A stretch of DNA of 64,000 nt from Lepisosteus oculatus. Taxonomy: Eukaryota; Chordata; Actinopteri; Semionotiformes; Lepisosteidae. The DNA lies in NCBI RefSeq assembly GCF_040954835.1, contig NC_090714.1:3088501-3152500 (forward strand), written 5' to 3'. Positions 40,001 through 50,143 of the stretch are shown one piece after another (positions within the stretch are counted from its first letter, which is position 1; each line of letters opens with the position of its first letter). The notes below the pieces were generated by a model. The model saw only the letters and a list, made by a program, of their open reading frames with translations. It searched no databases and was not told the origin of the DNA. A program made the translations under genes and the position numbers.

Positions 40001-42525
40001 AGACCAGGTGTGGCAGCAGCTCACGGGCAAGAGACAAGCTATCGAAGGATAAAGGTTTTCCTGTTAGCCAGGGCATGAAGTCGCTCTTCTGCACAGGCTG
40101 GGTGGTGTTCTCCAAGCCACAGGTTAACTGAGCCACCCCTTGCTTAACCTGCAATCGGAGCTGGTGAACTGCGCCAAGAGCACAGTGCGTTCTGGTGCCA
40201 CCAGAGCTCAATCAGACCTCATGGGTGGCACGTACAGTACCAGAACTGGCACCCTGACTTCCAGGGAGAGAAAAGGCACTGAGCTTATTTGGTCTGCTTT
40301 AGTGAGCAGGCCCTCTGTGAAATTAATCTTCTCGGACCTCTGCAGCTCAATCGCACTGCAGGGTGAAAACGCAGGTTTTACCTAATCATTTCAAAAATAG
40401 TACTCGAAACGTTAGCCGATGCCTAAATTACAGTATACCCCCAATGCCAGAATTAGTAGGTGAAAAGGAACAAGTAAAAGTTTATTCCATGCTGAATAAA
40501 GAAGAAAAGAAACACAAAATGTTGGCTAATGGAGCCTTCTTCAGGTGACGTTGTTGGGTTTTTTTCTTCTCTTTTCAGCAGGAATGAACCTTTACTTGCT
40601 CCGTTGCAGCCTACGCATGCTGACGCAGCTCCCTACTTGAACTAGTAGGTGGAAAGCCTGATTTAGAAATCCTGTTGTATCTTAGTAGAGGCTCAGATGT
40701 CAGGTGCAGATACTGAAGACTTCCTGGCTGAGCAATCTGCAGGGAACACACAATCACTGGATTTAGGAGATTAAAGGAAGGACAGGCTAAGCACTTCTGG
40801 TTAACTTTAGTGACATTTTAACCTTGCCCTGCAATTTCAGGCTGCTGCAGCACTGAAGGAAATCTACAAAGAATATCCTGTGCTCTACAACACCAGCATT
40901 GTCTGTTCCTTTGAGCCAAAGGTCATCTACAAGGTACAGATTGACATTTTCATTTATTTGTACTGTAATGCATTGCTTACCTGTTTTCATAAAGCTCATT
41001 AGTACTGGGGGTCTCTCCTTTGCTATTGTTTTAAACCAAGACAGCTGTAAAGGAATATTCCATCTGGAATCTTGGCTGTAGGTTATCCAGTGGGCTAGCG
41101 GGTAGTACAGGCCTTCACTCAGAAAACAGATTGGGCCCAAGAAACGTGTAATCGCTGGATCTCGGTTACGCCCGTCTTTTTCATATTCTTAGTTTCTAGC
41201 TCATTACCCACAAATGTGGCCCCCCAAGACATTGACATGAAGTTTTCTGGCAGGGTTTGTTTTGTCTCCACGTGAAAGAAAGGTTTCTTACTTATTGCAT
41301 GAACCTCAGAGAAGCACCCTACGATTTTTGCAAGGTTAATTCTCCGATCCTCCACTACCGTACACATCCATGCTGTGTGTGTCGGAGCTTTCATGCGCAG
41401 GTGACTGCAGGCCAGTGATGTGCCCTGTGGCAACTGCTCATAATCGAACACGGCGGCCTGTTCAGTCACCTCCAGGAGCACAGGAAGTGGCACAGACACT
41501 GGGTTCAGGACCCGTTTAGGGGGGAAGGCTGTGCTCTCTCTCTCCCGTGATTCCTTACCGCGGGCTGCTGGGCTGTTGCAGATGCGGCAGGCCGACCCCG
41601 AGGTGCTGACCGCCCTGACCCACCGGCCCTGGAGTCTCAGCCGCTGGGGCGACGGCGCGCCGCGCTTCTCCTCCCCCTGGAAGCACCACTGGTTCCAGCT
41701 GCTGGACGTGCTGCTGGACTGGAGCCACCACCAGCTGCTGTGGCACCTGTGCGGGGTGTCGGCCTTCCTCATGCAGAAGAACTTCATCTCGCCGTGAGTA
41801 CGGGGGCCGGGGAACAGGCCTGCTCTGCACTCCCCCCGGTCCGCGGGAGAAAGACACGCAGGCCGTGGGCGAAGGGCGTCACGCCAGCCGTTAGCCTGTT
41901 TCGCTGACCTCTTTGACCCCTTTACCTGCAGAGCTGAGCAGCCGACCTGCCACTGTAGCGCAGAGACTCCTGTTCCTTTAGAGTATCTGTGACTGGAATC
42001 TGTTCTGTAAAAGCCACTTTGGGGAATAACGGATGTATTTGTCAAGATGTGCGGGGGTCCAGAGTATCACAGTTCACGGAGACATTAAATCCCGTGTTCT
42101 GTTGAGTGGGCAGTGTTTCAGAGACCATTCCTACGTTCTGTGGCAGTGAAGATGAGTGTACACTCAATCGTACCCCTAGTTAGCTGGAACACAGTAAGAT
42201 TCAGAATGATAATATGTGGGGCTCCGATCGGAGTTGCAGCTGTGCTGCGCTTGTCGTCCTCTGCTCATACGTAGGGCTCAGCGCCAAGCTGGTGAGGCAG
42301 GTTTGAGTACTGGCCAGGGGAAGCACACAGGAAACGATGGTGTCTAACCCCGGGCGCGTCGCCCTCTTCCCCGGCAGGGACTACGTGCAGTACTGGGCCG
42401 AGCGGGGCGTCGAGGTGGTGGGCTGGACCATCAACACCTCGGCCGAGAAGCAGTATTACCAGGAGCTGCTGGGGATCGGCTACATCACAGACAGCTTGGT
42501 GGAGGACTGCGAGCCCCACTACTGA
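33803..42525 (+). CDS. gde1: GDE1, glycerophosphodiester phosphodiesterase 1 (complete)
   Basis: GDE1 (MIR16) is an integral membrane glycerophosphodiester phosphodiesterase; it hydrolyses glycerophosphoinositol and lyso-NAPE-derived glycerophospho-N-acylethanolamines. Six exons close in frame to 1002 nt, 333 aa (human 331): 33803-34069, 38218-38393, 39902-40007, 40841-40933, 41582-41793, 42378-42525. Hydrophobic segments lie at residues 8-20 and 32-43. The GDPD catalytic core is intact: AHRGGGHDAPEN (His72, Arg73, Glu81), GVELDLEFTADG (Glu99, Asp101) and MHDETVDRT (His114). The end, WTINTSAEKQYYQELLG then YITDSLVEDCEPHY, matches human. Introns 1 (4.1 kb) and 2 (1.5 kb) carry repeats. The gene is divergent from CCP110, as in human. 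Confidence 0.98.
36299..36600 (-). promoter_or_regulatory. TATA box plus poly(A) signal pair in GDE1 intron 1
   Basis: The minus strand has CTATATAAG (36600-36592), with a GGAGGCGTGGTC element about 45-50 bp upstream, and AATAAA at 36304-36299 about 290 bp downstream. A TATA box and poly(A) signal this close is typical of a solo LTR or a very short transcription unit. No terminal repeats are proven. Confidence 0.35.
36890..37045 (+). repeat. fish SINE-like repeat fragment
   Basis: Carries GTTCTTCCTGTGTTCACATG, GGTTTCCTC, CCAGTTTCCTCCCACAGGCC, AAAGACAGACCTGTAGGTTA and ATCAG in the usual order; the 5' head is decayed. Confidence 0.7.
37205..37880. mobile_element. possible decayed DNA transposon in GDE1 intron 1
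   Basis: A continuous stretch with features of a DNA-transposon body read in reverse: GAGACTCATCCGTGAAGAGG, CAGCCTCAGTCTGGCCC, GTGTCTGGCAATGCTGGCAC and AAGAAACGCAACAC near the left end. It has a higher GC content than its flanks and ends sharply near 37.8 kb. No intact transposase remains; family not determined. Confidence 0.45.
38218..38393 (+). CDS. gde1: GDE1 exon 2
   Basis: ARENGATGVELDLEFTADGV then PILMHDETVDRTTNGSGPL: the metal-binding Glu/Asp and second catalytic His. Ends in phase 2 at GTAGGC. Confidence 0.97.
39180..39365 (+). repeat. fish SINE-like repeat, left arm of an inverted pair
   Basis: Full head GCTCAGTGGCACAGTGGTTA (box A-like), then GGGTTCAGTTCTGGACC, GTCCGAAGACATACTGGCAG and GTTAGTTGC. 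Runs plus, directly followed by a reversed copy. Confidence 0.8.
39366..39545 (-). repeat. fish SINE-like repeat, right arm of an inverted pair
   Basis: Reverse copy: CAGTTAACCCACCAG, ACCGGAGGAAACCCAAGCAA, ACAAACTCCACACAGACAGC and AATCGAACCCTGGG. With the copy at 39180-39365 it forms a tail-to-tail inverted repeat in GDE1 intron 2. Confidence 0.8.
39902..40007 (+). CDS. gde1: GDE1 exon 3
   Basis: DRFRGERVPTLKEAVEECTK then NELTIYFDVKGHADQ; human IPTLREAVAECLNHNLTIFF. GTGTGG donor. Confidence 0.96.
40400..40560. repeat. dispersed repeat in GDE1 intron 3
   Basis: The module CTCGAAACGTTAGC ... GTTTATTCCATGCTGAATAA ... GGAGCCTTCTTCAGGTGACG looks like a short repeat common in fish genomes. Class not determined. 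Confidence 0.35.
40841..40933 (+). CDS. gde1: GDE1 exon 4
   Basis: AAAALKEIYKEYPVLYNTSI then VCSFEPKVIYK; human MYMEFPQLYNNSVVCSFLPE. TTTCAG acceptor and GTACAG donor. Confidence 0.96.
41582..41793 (+). CDS. gde1: GDE1 exon 5
   Basis: MRQADPEVLTALTHRPWSLS through LCGVSAFLMQKNFIS. The aromatic segment LLDWSHHQLLWHLCGVSAFL is a membrane-associated stretch conserved in the family. Ends in phase 2 at GTGAGT. Confidence 0.97.
42378..42525 (+). CDS. gde1: GDE1 exon 6 and stop
   Basis: DYVQYWAERGVEVVGWTINT through DSLVEDCEPHY and TGA at 42523-42525. Human ends VEDCEPHF. Confidence 0.97.
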
Positions 42526-43800
42526 GCACTGCAGCGGCAGCCCTGAGCCGGCGGCTGGCGGACCGCTACCATTGGACTTGACCTCCATCACCGAGGCACG
42601 CGGCCTTACCTCTCCCCCCAGCCTGCTCATCGAAGGACCGAGAGTGAGCGAGACCCCTGGTCCCAACCTTCCCAAGATGCCCCGTGGCCACACGGCCTCC
42701 TATGTCTTGTATATAACCTTTCTTCATGACCAAGGACCCCGAGACGTCCCCCCGTCAAGCACAGGCAGAATCAGTGACCGTGCACTAAGGTACTGGGGAC
42801 GGGGCTTTATGAGGGTTAGGAAGGAAAAATTGACCCTTATTTGGGCAGGCAGAGGAAGAGAACAAAACTCTTCCCAGCTGAGTCCCAGGCATTTGCGGCT
42901 GCCCAGTCCAGTAAGTGTTTTTTTGGGGGTGTGGGGTCATGGCTCTGGGGTTTATGAAATCGGCCCCCTGAGCGCAGCCCCCAGCATCTCCGGTTTCCGC
43001 GGTGACGTCCCCTGACTCCCACACACAGGACGCAAGCCCTCCCACGCGGCCGGTGGTGGTCGTTGAAAAACTCTTGACATCCTGCCCTGGCCCCCTCCTT
43101 CGGAAGAAAGACACGCGGTGTGTTTGAAAAGATCTGCGAGGTCCGCCCACTCCCTTCTCGGCGCTGTATGTGCGAGCCGGGGGCTCTGAGAGTTTCATTC
43201 ACTCTGAGCTACTGCCCTGGTGCTGTAAATGTGTGGCTGCAGAGGGAGGGTGACCAGTGAGGAAACGTGGGAGAGGGGGTTATTCGCTGTCGAACGCGTT
43301 TTGCGTTTGTGTTCGAGGAGGTTTGTCCGAAGACGCGACCCCTGCTGGCACGCATATCCAGCTCGCAGCTGTATTTTAAAAACGTTTCTACAGCAAACTT
43401 AACAAAACAAAGTTACTTCTGTCTACGACATTCAGGGGCAGCACAGTCTTCACCGGAGCGCTTAACTGCCCCCGAGAACCTGCGCCAATAATCCCCTGAA
43501 TGAGCTGACTGGCTTCTTCAGGTCATGGCCCAAGAGAATGAGGAAGGTTCCCGTGTGTCCCTTCAGAAGACAGACATCCTCAACACGTTGCTAGCAGGAC
43601 CGTGATCTCCAAGACTACACTGCAACTTAAATATGTCTCTTTTGTATTTAATTAGGTGGAAATACTTGTCACAACTTCTTAGGTTGCCAGCGTAGTTGAA
43701 TCTCGGCGAGGATGACCATAAATGTGGTAAATGTGCATTTCAACATGTAAGCAAAGCAGTGACCCTGGCATTAAAAGCTGTTGTCTCACACCAGCTGTTG
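42526..43800 (+). other. gde1: probable GDE1 3' UTR
   Basis: GC-moderate sequence after the stop with no further exon. The first plausible poly(A) signal is ATTAAA at 43770-43775; no AATAAA is seen before about 44.8 kb. The end is uncertain. Confidence 0.4.
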
Positions 43801-44129
43801 ATGGCTTTCTGAGGAAAAATGTAGTTTTTCAGGCATTAAGTGTTCCGGTCAAGCTTATACTGTAGTTTCACTCCCATTATGTACATTGAAATTGTAGACT
43901 AAAAAGGTCTGTTCTCCATTTCCGTGATGCAATCTTCAGGAATCTTATGTTGTTCAGTGTACTAATCCCCACAGAGGCTTCAGGACTTGTTGGGTGACAC
44001 ACTGTCCTTACCAGGAGATTAGCTAGAGTATTGCCTGGGGTTCGATGACCTCATGATGCTTTAAAATATAGAAGACAGTGTAAAATTACTGATGTTATTG
44101 CGAGACCCAATTTGGTCAAATAAGGAAGG

Positions 44130-44345
44130 CTGTTCTTCGATGCAAATCTAATCCATCCCCCTTCTAACCACTAAATCCAATACAGAGACGCAGGAGAGCC
44201 AGAGCCTATTCTGGCAAGTCCATCACAGGGCACAGACACAGACAGGCACACACACACAAACCAGGGCCATTTGTACAGAAGCCAGTGAACCTGCCAGTTT
44301 GTCTGTGGACTGTGGGAGGAAACTGGAGCTCCCAGAGATGTGTTA
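44130..44345 (-). repeat. fish SINE-like repeat downstream of GDE1
   Basis: Reverse copy: GGCAAGTCCATCACAGGGCA, a CA-rich run, CCAGTTTGTCTGTGGACTGT and GGGAGGAAACTGGAGCTCCC. Confidence 0.75.
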
Positions 44346-47300
44346 ATCTGTTACTAATAGGAACGAGTTCTGCCGTTTGATTTTATTCAGAAAGAAAATC
44401 TGAGATGGCTCAATTTCATTTCTACATCAGTCATGCAGACAGAATGGTCCCTAGCAAAAAGCAGCTGCCATGAGTAGAGATACCTCTCATTTTGTGAATG
44501 AAGGATGAAATCTAGGGTTAATGTCTGGGTTTATTAGAAAGAGTATTCTGGGCCCGAGGAGCATAACTCGAAAATAGTTGAGAAACAAACCTTGTTAAGG
44601 TGGCCTTAGCGACCACCTGCCTGTTTACAATTGGGGAACTGTACTGTACTTGTGTTCAGACAGACATCTGTTTGAGCTATGTGTGACGTTGGACGAGGGA
44701 CTTTTCACCTTATTTTAAAAACAAATCTTGTGGTTTCTAACACGGGAACAACTTCATCAGCAGTACTGACTAAGGCAGAATCTAGATTACTACACACCAG
44801 CAATAACCTAATAAATGAATCACAAAAATATACATTTGTTCCAAGTGTTGAGTGCCATTAATTCGTGTCATAACCATTGATTAAAACATGACAGATTTGT
44901 ACTCTATAGTCCTCAAGCCCAGACTTTTTTTCACTGCATCTTATTCTTGCTTATGAAATGTACAGGTTTTTATATAACATTCAAGAAAAAAAGAGTTGCA
45001 GAAAACATCCATCTGTGGCAAGTGTTATGTCTTAAAAGCTCAGTTTCAGAAGAAGACTTTTCTAGTGACATCTGTGCCGTAAGCTATATGAACAGACTGA
45101 GAACAGACAGAAGGTGTCCCCACCTGCAATTGAACCCAAGAGCTGCAAAGCCCATTTCATCTACGATCTGTAATGATCCTCAGATATAAATATTGAGAGC
45201 AATTTATTAAGTTAATTTTTTTTCTTATTAATGGTAATTAGATTAGGTTGATTCAGTGATGAATGACTGACCTCTTAAGGCTCAAATGTATGGAGTATGT
45301 GAGAAATATTGAAACTGCTGACCTAAGCTTTCTTTATTTTCAGTTTTCACCAATTTACAGAAGTATAATCAAGGATGCATTAATCAGTATAAATCAGGAT
45401 ACATAGAAGGACAATAGGAATTGTGCATCCCAAGTCTCGATTTTCATTCATAATGAGCATGTATTTAAATAAACTGTTTTACCCCGTTTGTTAAGCAGGT
45501 CAAAACAACTTCTGCAGTGTTGCCAAGAGGGTCTTTCGGACAAAACCGGATTCCCCGGAAGAGATCAACAGAGTGAGATCGGCCTGAGATAGTTCCCATT
45601 TGCATCTGATGTCCCAAAAGACAGTTTTGACTCTCGTGTTCGTCAGCATTCTCACAGACTGCAGGCTTGTGTTTAGCTTGTGCTGAGCCGCAGCCCACCC
45701 ACTGAGCCGTGTGCTGTGGTAAGATGTGTGGGTTAAGGCAAAATCGCTCGATTTCCTCTCCTGGCATTGATAAGAACAGTAGCCAGTCTTTTCAAGGGTA
45801 CTTTCATTACTCTGGCACACTAGAAACTTTCTGGGTGCTTAAACGGAGAACTGTTTCAGTCTCTCTTATCACACTGGTGTTCATATTCCCTCCCATCGCT
45901 TGTGCTCTCCATATTATGTCACCCTGTGGTGCCCATACCCTGAGAAAGGAGAACACCCTCTCAGAATAGAGCTGGTGTCTTTCACATCCTGTCGGGCGGG
46001 GGGCTGGAGGCTCATGCTTCTGCTGGGCTTTGTTCCAGCCCAGCCCTGACTTACACAACTGAACCTCTAACTGACTTCGTAATAGAAACAGTTGCATCTC
46101 CTTCCGCTCTTGAACATGGTGGAAATGGCCCTTTAACGGGCGCGTTTCACAGGAAAAACTAACAGAAGCGACTTCAATTAAGGCTGGAATTGTGGTGGCA
46201 GGTATGCGTGTGTCTCCAGGACGAGGTCTGGAGACTTCTGCCATAATGAATTCAGGGGGGAAAGCTTATAACCCAAAATATCTCACCTGGACTCCCTTAA
46301 ATCTCAGAGGAGGACAGTAAATGTTCTGAATACTGGGGTTTACAGGGGAGATCTGTGTTTGCATCTGGCCTGCGAGAGGAAGAAGCAGAGGTTAATCCAG
46401 CACTGGAATCCACCGAATGCATTCAAATCTGTGACAGGACAGGACAAGACGATTACATTATTTTTCGCCAGTCCATCCAAGGCGCAGTCAGTGTGGCAGT
46501 TCTGATTTTCTTTCAACTCCTTGTCTCAAACAGTATTTCATTGAGAATATATCATTAAAACAGCCTTAAGCCCTAGAAAATATTCTAGATCAAGACACTA
46601 TTTTGATAGATGTAACGTAAATTACTGCTTTGGATTCTGGAAAAAATAATAAGAACCAATGCACTCTTTTCTGTTCACTTATTATTCTCAGCTATCACTC
46701 AAAGCAAAGAGCAAGTGGAGATGAGAGGGAATCTAAGTAACTTTGGTTACTTGCCAGTGTTTCTGTCTGTCCTGGTAAAGATGGTTCTTTCAGGGCGGGG
46801 TTCAGAGATCACCGCGAAATGTAACTGGACGTTGTTTGCCAATCAAACCTGAGGATCTTTGCACCGCAAAAAAAAAAATAAATTTAAATGGAGAGGAAAT
46901 GTATAGTCGCAAGTTCTTGTTGATTTGGTGCATGTAACGCTAGGCTCAATACTTAATTGGTTTATTCTTGCTAAGTTAATGGAAATGGTAGCAGACCAAA
47001 GTCCATTCATCGAAAGAACATTTTATATCTGTAAATACCATCAGACTAGTTTTTAACTCATGGCTGTAACTGAAAAATAATAAGGAGGCTGCGGTTGGTT
47101 TATTTGGAACTTATATATTGCATGAAGCTGCTACCATCATGATGTAGTTTGGAAGGATGGGGGTCTCTGCGTCAGGGTGGAAAAAAAACATTCTTATCTC
47201 GACTGCGCCTCCTGATAGACGATTTTTCGAGTGCGTGTCCTCATCACTGTTGTGACACTGTTTCTATTCCAAAACCAATTCATTTACTTTCGCTAATTGC

Positions 47301-48384
47301 ACATTGGATACAAAATACAAAGATAATTAAGAAGCAGAATACACAAATTTCAAAAACGAGTTAAAAAAGGTTTCGTCGTGAGATAAGAAGGTGGGGGGCG
47401 AGGGATGTTATGGTTCTAAACATTAAACGTCGTTGAAAGACTTAAGCTGAGGTGAAAAATTGGTTGTAAAGTGAGTTTCAGTCTGACTCTCGCAAAAAAT
47501 AGATCGCTCTTTAGCTCTGTGAAGTTGGTTCCCCCACACAGACGATCAAACGCATTCATTAGGGCTGCGTTTGTGCAGTCTGTGTTGAAAGTAGCTTCAC
47601 AGCTGCGTTCGTTCCCGAGATACTGTATAGCGCCTTTCTTTTTCGGGTAGTCACCGCTAATAACGCTGTATGGAAAGTTCAAGCACTTGCTGGTGCAAGG
47701 ATAAGTACTGTATGTCTACAATTTTGTTTCTCTGTTTGTCGGGGAGTGGTTGATTTTGCATTTAACACGAGTGGTTGGTGTGAACGGGAAACTCGAGTTT
47801 GGTTCCGTCATCATACCGTAATCACACGAGTGGCGGGTTTAGCCTCAAAAAGCGAATATTAGCAAACGACTTAAAAAAAGGCTTTAACTAGCACGTTTGA
47901 ATACTTCGTTGCTGTGTCAACAGGTTTTTTTTTAGACCAGAAGTAATTCGTTTTTCATTGTGTCCGTTTTAAAATATGTCAATGGACGTTTAAAGATTCG
48001 TCTCGTCTTTCGAGCCACGTTTTAGAAAAAAAAATAGAATTAGCAACTTCTTGTAGTCCAAGACCATTGCTATACTATTTTATGCAAAGCAGATTCGGAG
48101 ACGTGTAAAATAACCTGGAAATTGTTTTGTAAGGCGCCACGATGTATTAAGTTGACTTGGGAAGTTAATAACACATCTCCAAAACAACTTTGGAAACTCT
48201 TATCGTCTCACACATGCAGACCTCGCGAGTGTTTGAAAATGTTATTTTCACATAAAATGATTGAGCATATATCACATTGTCCATGTCTTTGTATTGAAGT
48301 ATTGATATAGTAACCTTCTTGAAATTTTATTTGAACATTAAAATGAAAAATAACAACATTAAAAAAAGGAGTTGTGTTTTCAAT
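44346..48384. other. intergenic, no recognised gene
   Basis: AT-rich sequence with several open frames of 60-145 codons, none with a recognisable product or good splice context. A short SINE-like scrap (CAATTGAACCCAAGAGCTGC) lies near 45125. From about 46.8 kb CpG dinucleotides become noticeably less depleted. Confidence 0.4.
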
Positions 48385-48870
48385 TCAGTTTAATTCAACA
48401 TACTTTATTCATCCCCAGGGATTCAGGTCAGGAAGAGGTTAAGGTTAGAAATTAGTGTCAATGTTGCGCCAGAAACAGTTTGAGAATGGAATGCCTTTTA
48501 AGTTTGGGTCAAGAAGTAAGAATTTTACTGTTTGCGCTCAATCTCACCTATGATTTCTGTACTGTACATCACTTATTTACAGTGGTTACCCAAACCTTTT
48601 CACTGTATAACCTGTGTATCGGTGTACAGTATAACACGATATTGAATTTTAATTACTTTTTAAATTAATCAAAATGAATTTGCATCTCTCTCTTAGAAAT
48701 ATAAAATATACAACTCCTAAATACCTTCCACTAGTTCTTTGCCAGCCGACTGATACTCAAAGACATTGTCGCCTTCCCCCTATTTTCATTTGACTACATT
48801 TTGACTTTTACAGTATATTAAATAAAAGCTTTTCTAATACTAATAATAAGGAGCGAAGTGATGCTCCATT
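48385..48870. repeat. duplicated segment, copy 1
   Basis: Collinear with 63487-64000. Shared anchors in order: CAGTTTAATTCAA, ATTCATCCCCA, GAAACAGTTT, TTTGGGTCAAG, AGTAAGAATT, TTTTCACTGTA, AACCTGTGTAT, AATCAAAATGAATTTGC, CTTCCACTAGTT, TAATAATAAG and AGCGA-GTGATG. Clearly diverged, with small indels. Confidence 0.85.
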
Positions 48871-49427
48871 GATTGCAAAACTAGTTATTAATCCTGATCA
48901 CTTCTGTTTTCTGTGCATACACCGGTTGACATTCCATTTACACGCATCGCTTTTCATTATTAAATATTTAATCTTCTATGTGGAACCTTGTCGGACGCCC
49001 GTGGAAATTGACACCTACTGGTATAGAGGAACTAAAGAGATACTCTGTTCAGACATCAGCTGGGGTGCAAAGCATTTAGACCGATTTAATCGTTTATGTA
49101 CTTTTTGTTTAAAAAAAGGTATCTTTAGAATCATTTCAGACATTTTGTTTAAAAAAAAAAACATCAACACTTAACCTCTCAGACTTCAAGCCTGACACAA
49201 GACATACAGACTCCCCCAAGTCTACTGCATAGTTTGATGCTTTATTTTTTACTGTCAATCGAAAAGATGAACAATCACCAAAAAGGCTAGAAAAGCGCAT
49301 TACAAGGGCACATCAGTAGCCTTAATTTAACGCTTGATTAGCGGGCAAACAGTGGAAACCGCCTCGTCACGGGACTGTGACTTGGCTTTAGTCTGAATAA
49401 GAGATCTACATGGCCGGTATTTTGCGT

Positions 49428-49585
49428 GGCCGGCCTGGTGGCTCCGCGGGCTGAACCATCGGACACTTCTAAAGTTCAGAGAGCAGATCGACTCCCGGAG
49501 AGTCTTGTGAGTTGAAGTCGAGCCCCGAGCCTCCCCGTCAGTCTGAGACCTAATTCCCGGTCTGAGACCTAATCCCCGGGTGAAG
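49428..49585 (+). repeat. tRNA-headed SINE-like element
   Basis: A box-A-like TGGTGGCTCCGCGGGCTGAA is followed about 50 bp later by a box-B-like AGATCGACTCCCG. The tail holds a direct doublet GTCTGAGACCTAATTCCCGG / GTCTGAGACCTAATCCCCGG (about 49541-49579). Confidence 0.45.
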
Positions 49586-50029
49586 CTCTCATGCTGTCGG
49601 GGTGAGTTTGTCGAAGTGGCTGTTCTCTACCACGCCGGCCGTTTTGGGGGGCTCCATTTTCGGGGCCTTCCAAAACAGGGAAAATAGGGGGGTTTAAGTC
49701 CTTTATAAATGCATAGACCGGAATTCAATTCGAAAAAGCAGCCCCTTATACCACTGAGACACCTGCAGGATAGGTGTGGCACTAGCAGTGAGAGAGAGGT
49801 GCAGTCCTAACTAGGAGCGACAGGGGTCTCTCTCCAGCACATTTCTTTTGATTCGACCAGCTGGCCGCAAGCTAAACGAGTCCGGCGAACAGTTTTGTAG
49901 GAGAATGTCCCTGAATTGGGTTCTCTGAAAATCTTCAGCCGTTACATACTTTATGTATGATTTGGTGAGTTCAAGTTTCTTTTTATCTTCAGTAGCGTGA
50001 GTGTTGAGTCCTTGTAACCGAGCGCACAG

Positions 50030-50143
50030 CTGTCATTCAGGAGCCGAGCCCGCCCCCAGAGTGACCTTCCTCAGCGGACACGCCCCGTCCACCTGTTCCA
50101 CAGGTGCGCCCGGCAAGATGGCAGCGGGGAGAGTTTCTGCGGC
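50030..50143 (+). promoter_or_regulatory. CpG/YY1-type promoter and first exon of a novel short gene
   Basis: GC-rich block with GC boxes (CCCGCCCCC, CGCCCCGTCC) leading into GCAAGATGGCAGCGGGG, a YY1-like initiator element as at CCP110. A GTGAGG donor follows at 50144. A short upstream frame starts at 50118 (MAAGRVSA). Confidence 0.55.

Noticed and set aside
41119-42045. 308-codon minus-strand open frame
   Set aside because: Lies across GDE1 exon 5 and its introns on the other strand; no domain and no splice support.
49730-49775. tRNA gene-like box A on the minus strand (GTGTCTCAGTGGTATAAGG)
   Set aside because: No box B at proper spacing and no cloverleaf; at best an old SINE head.
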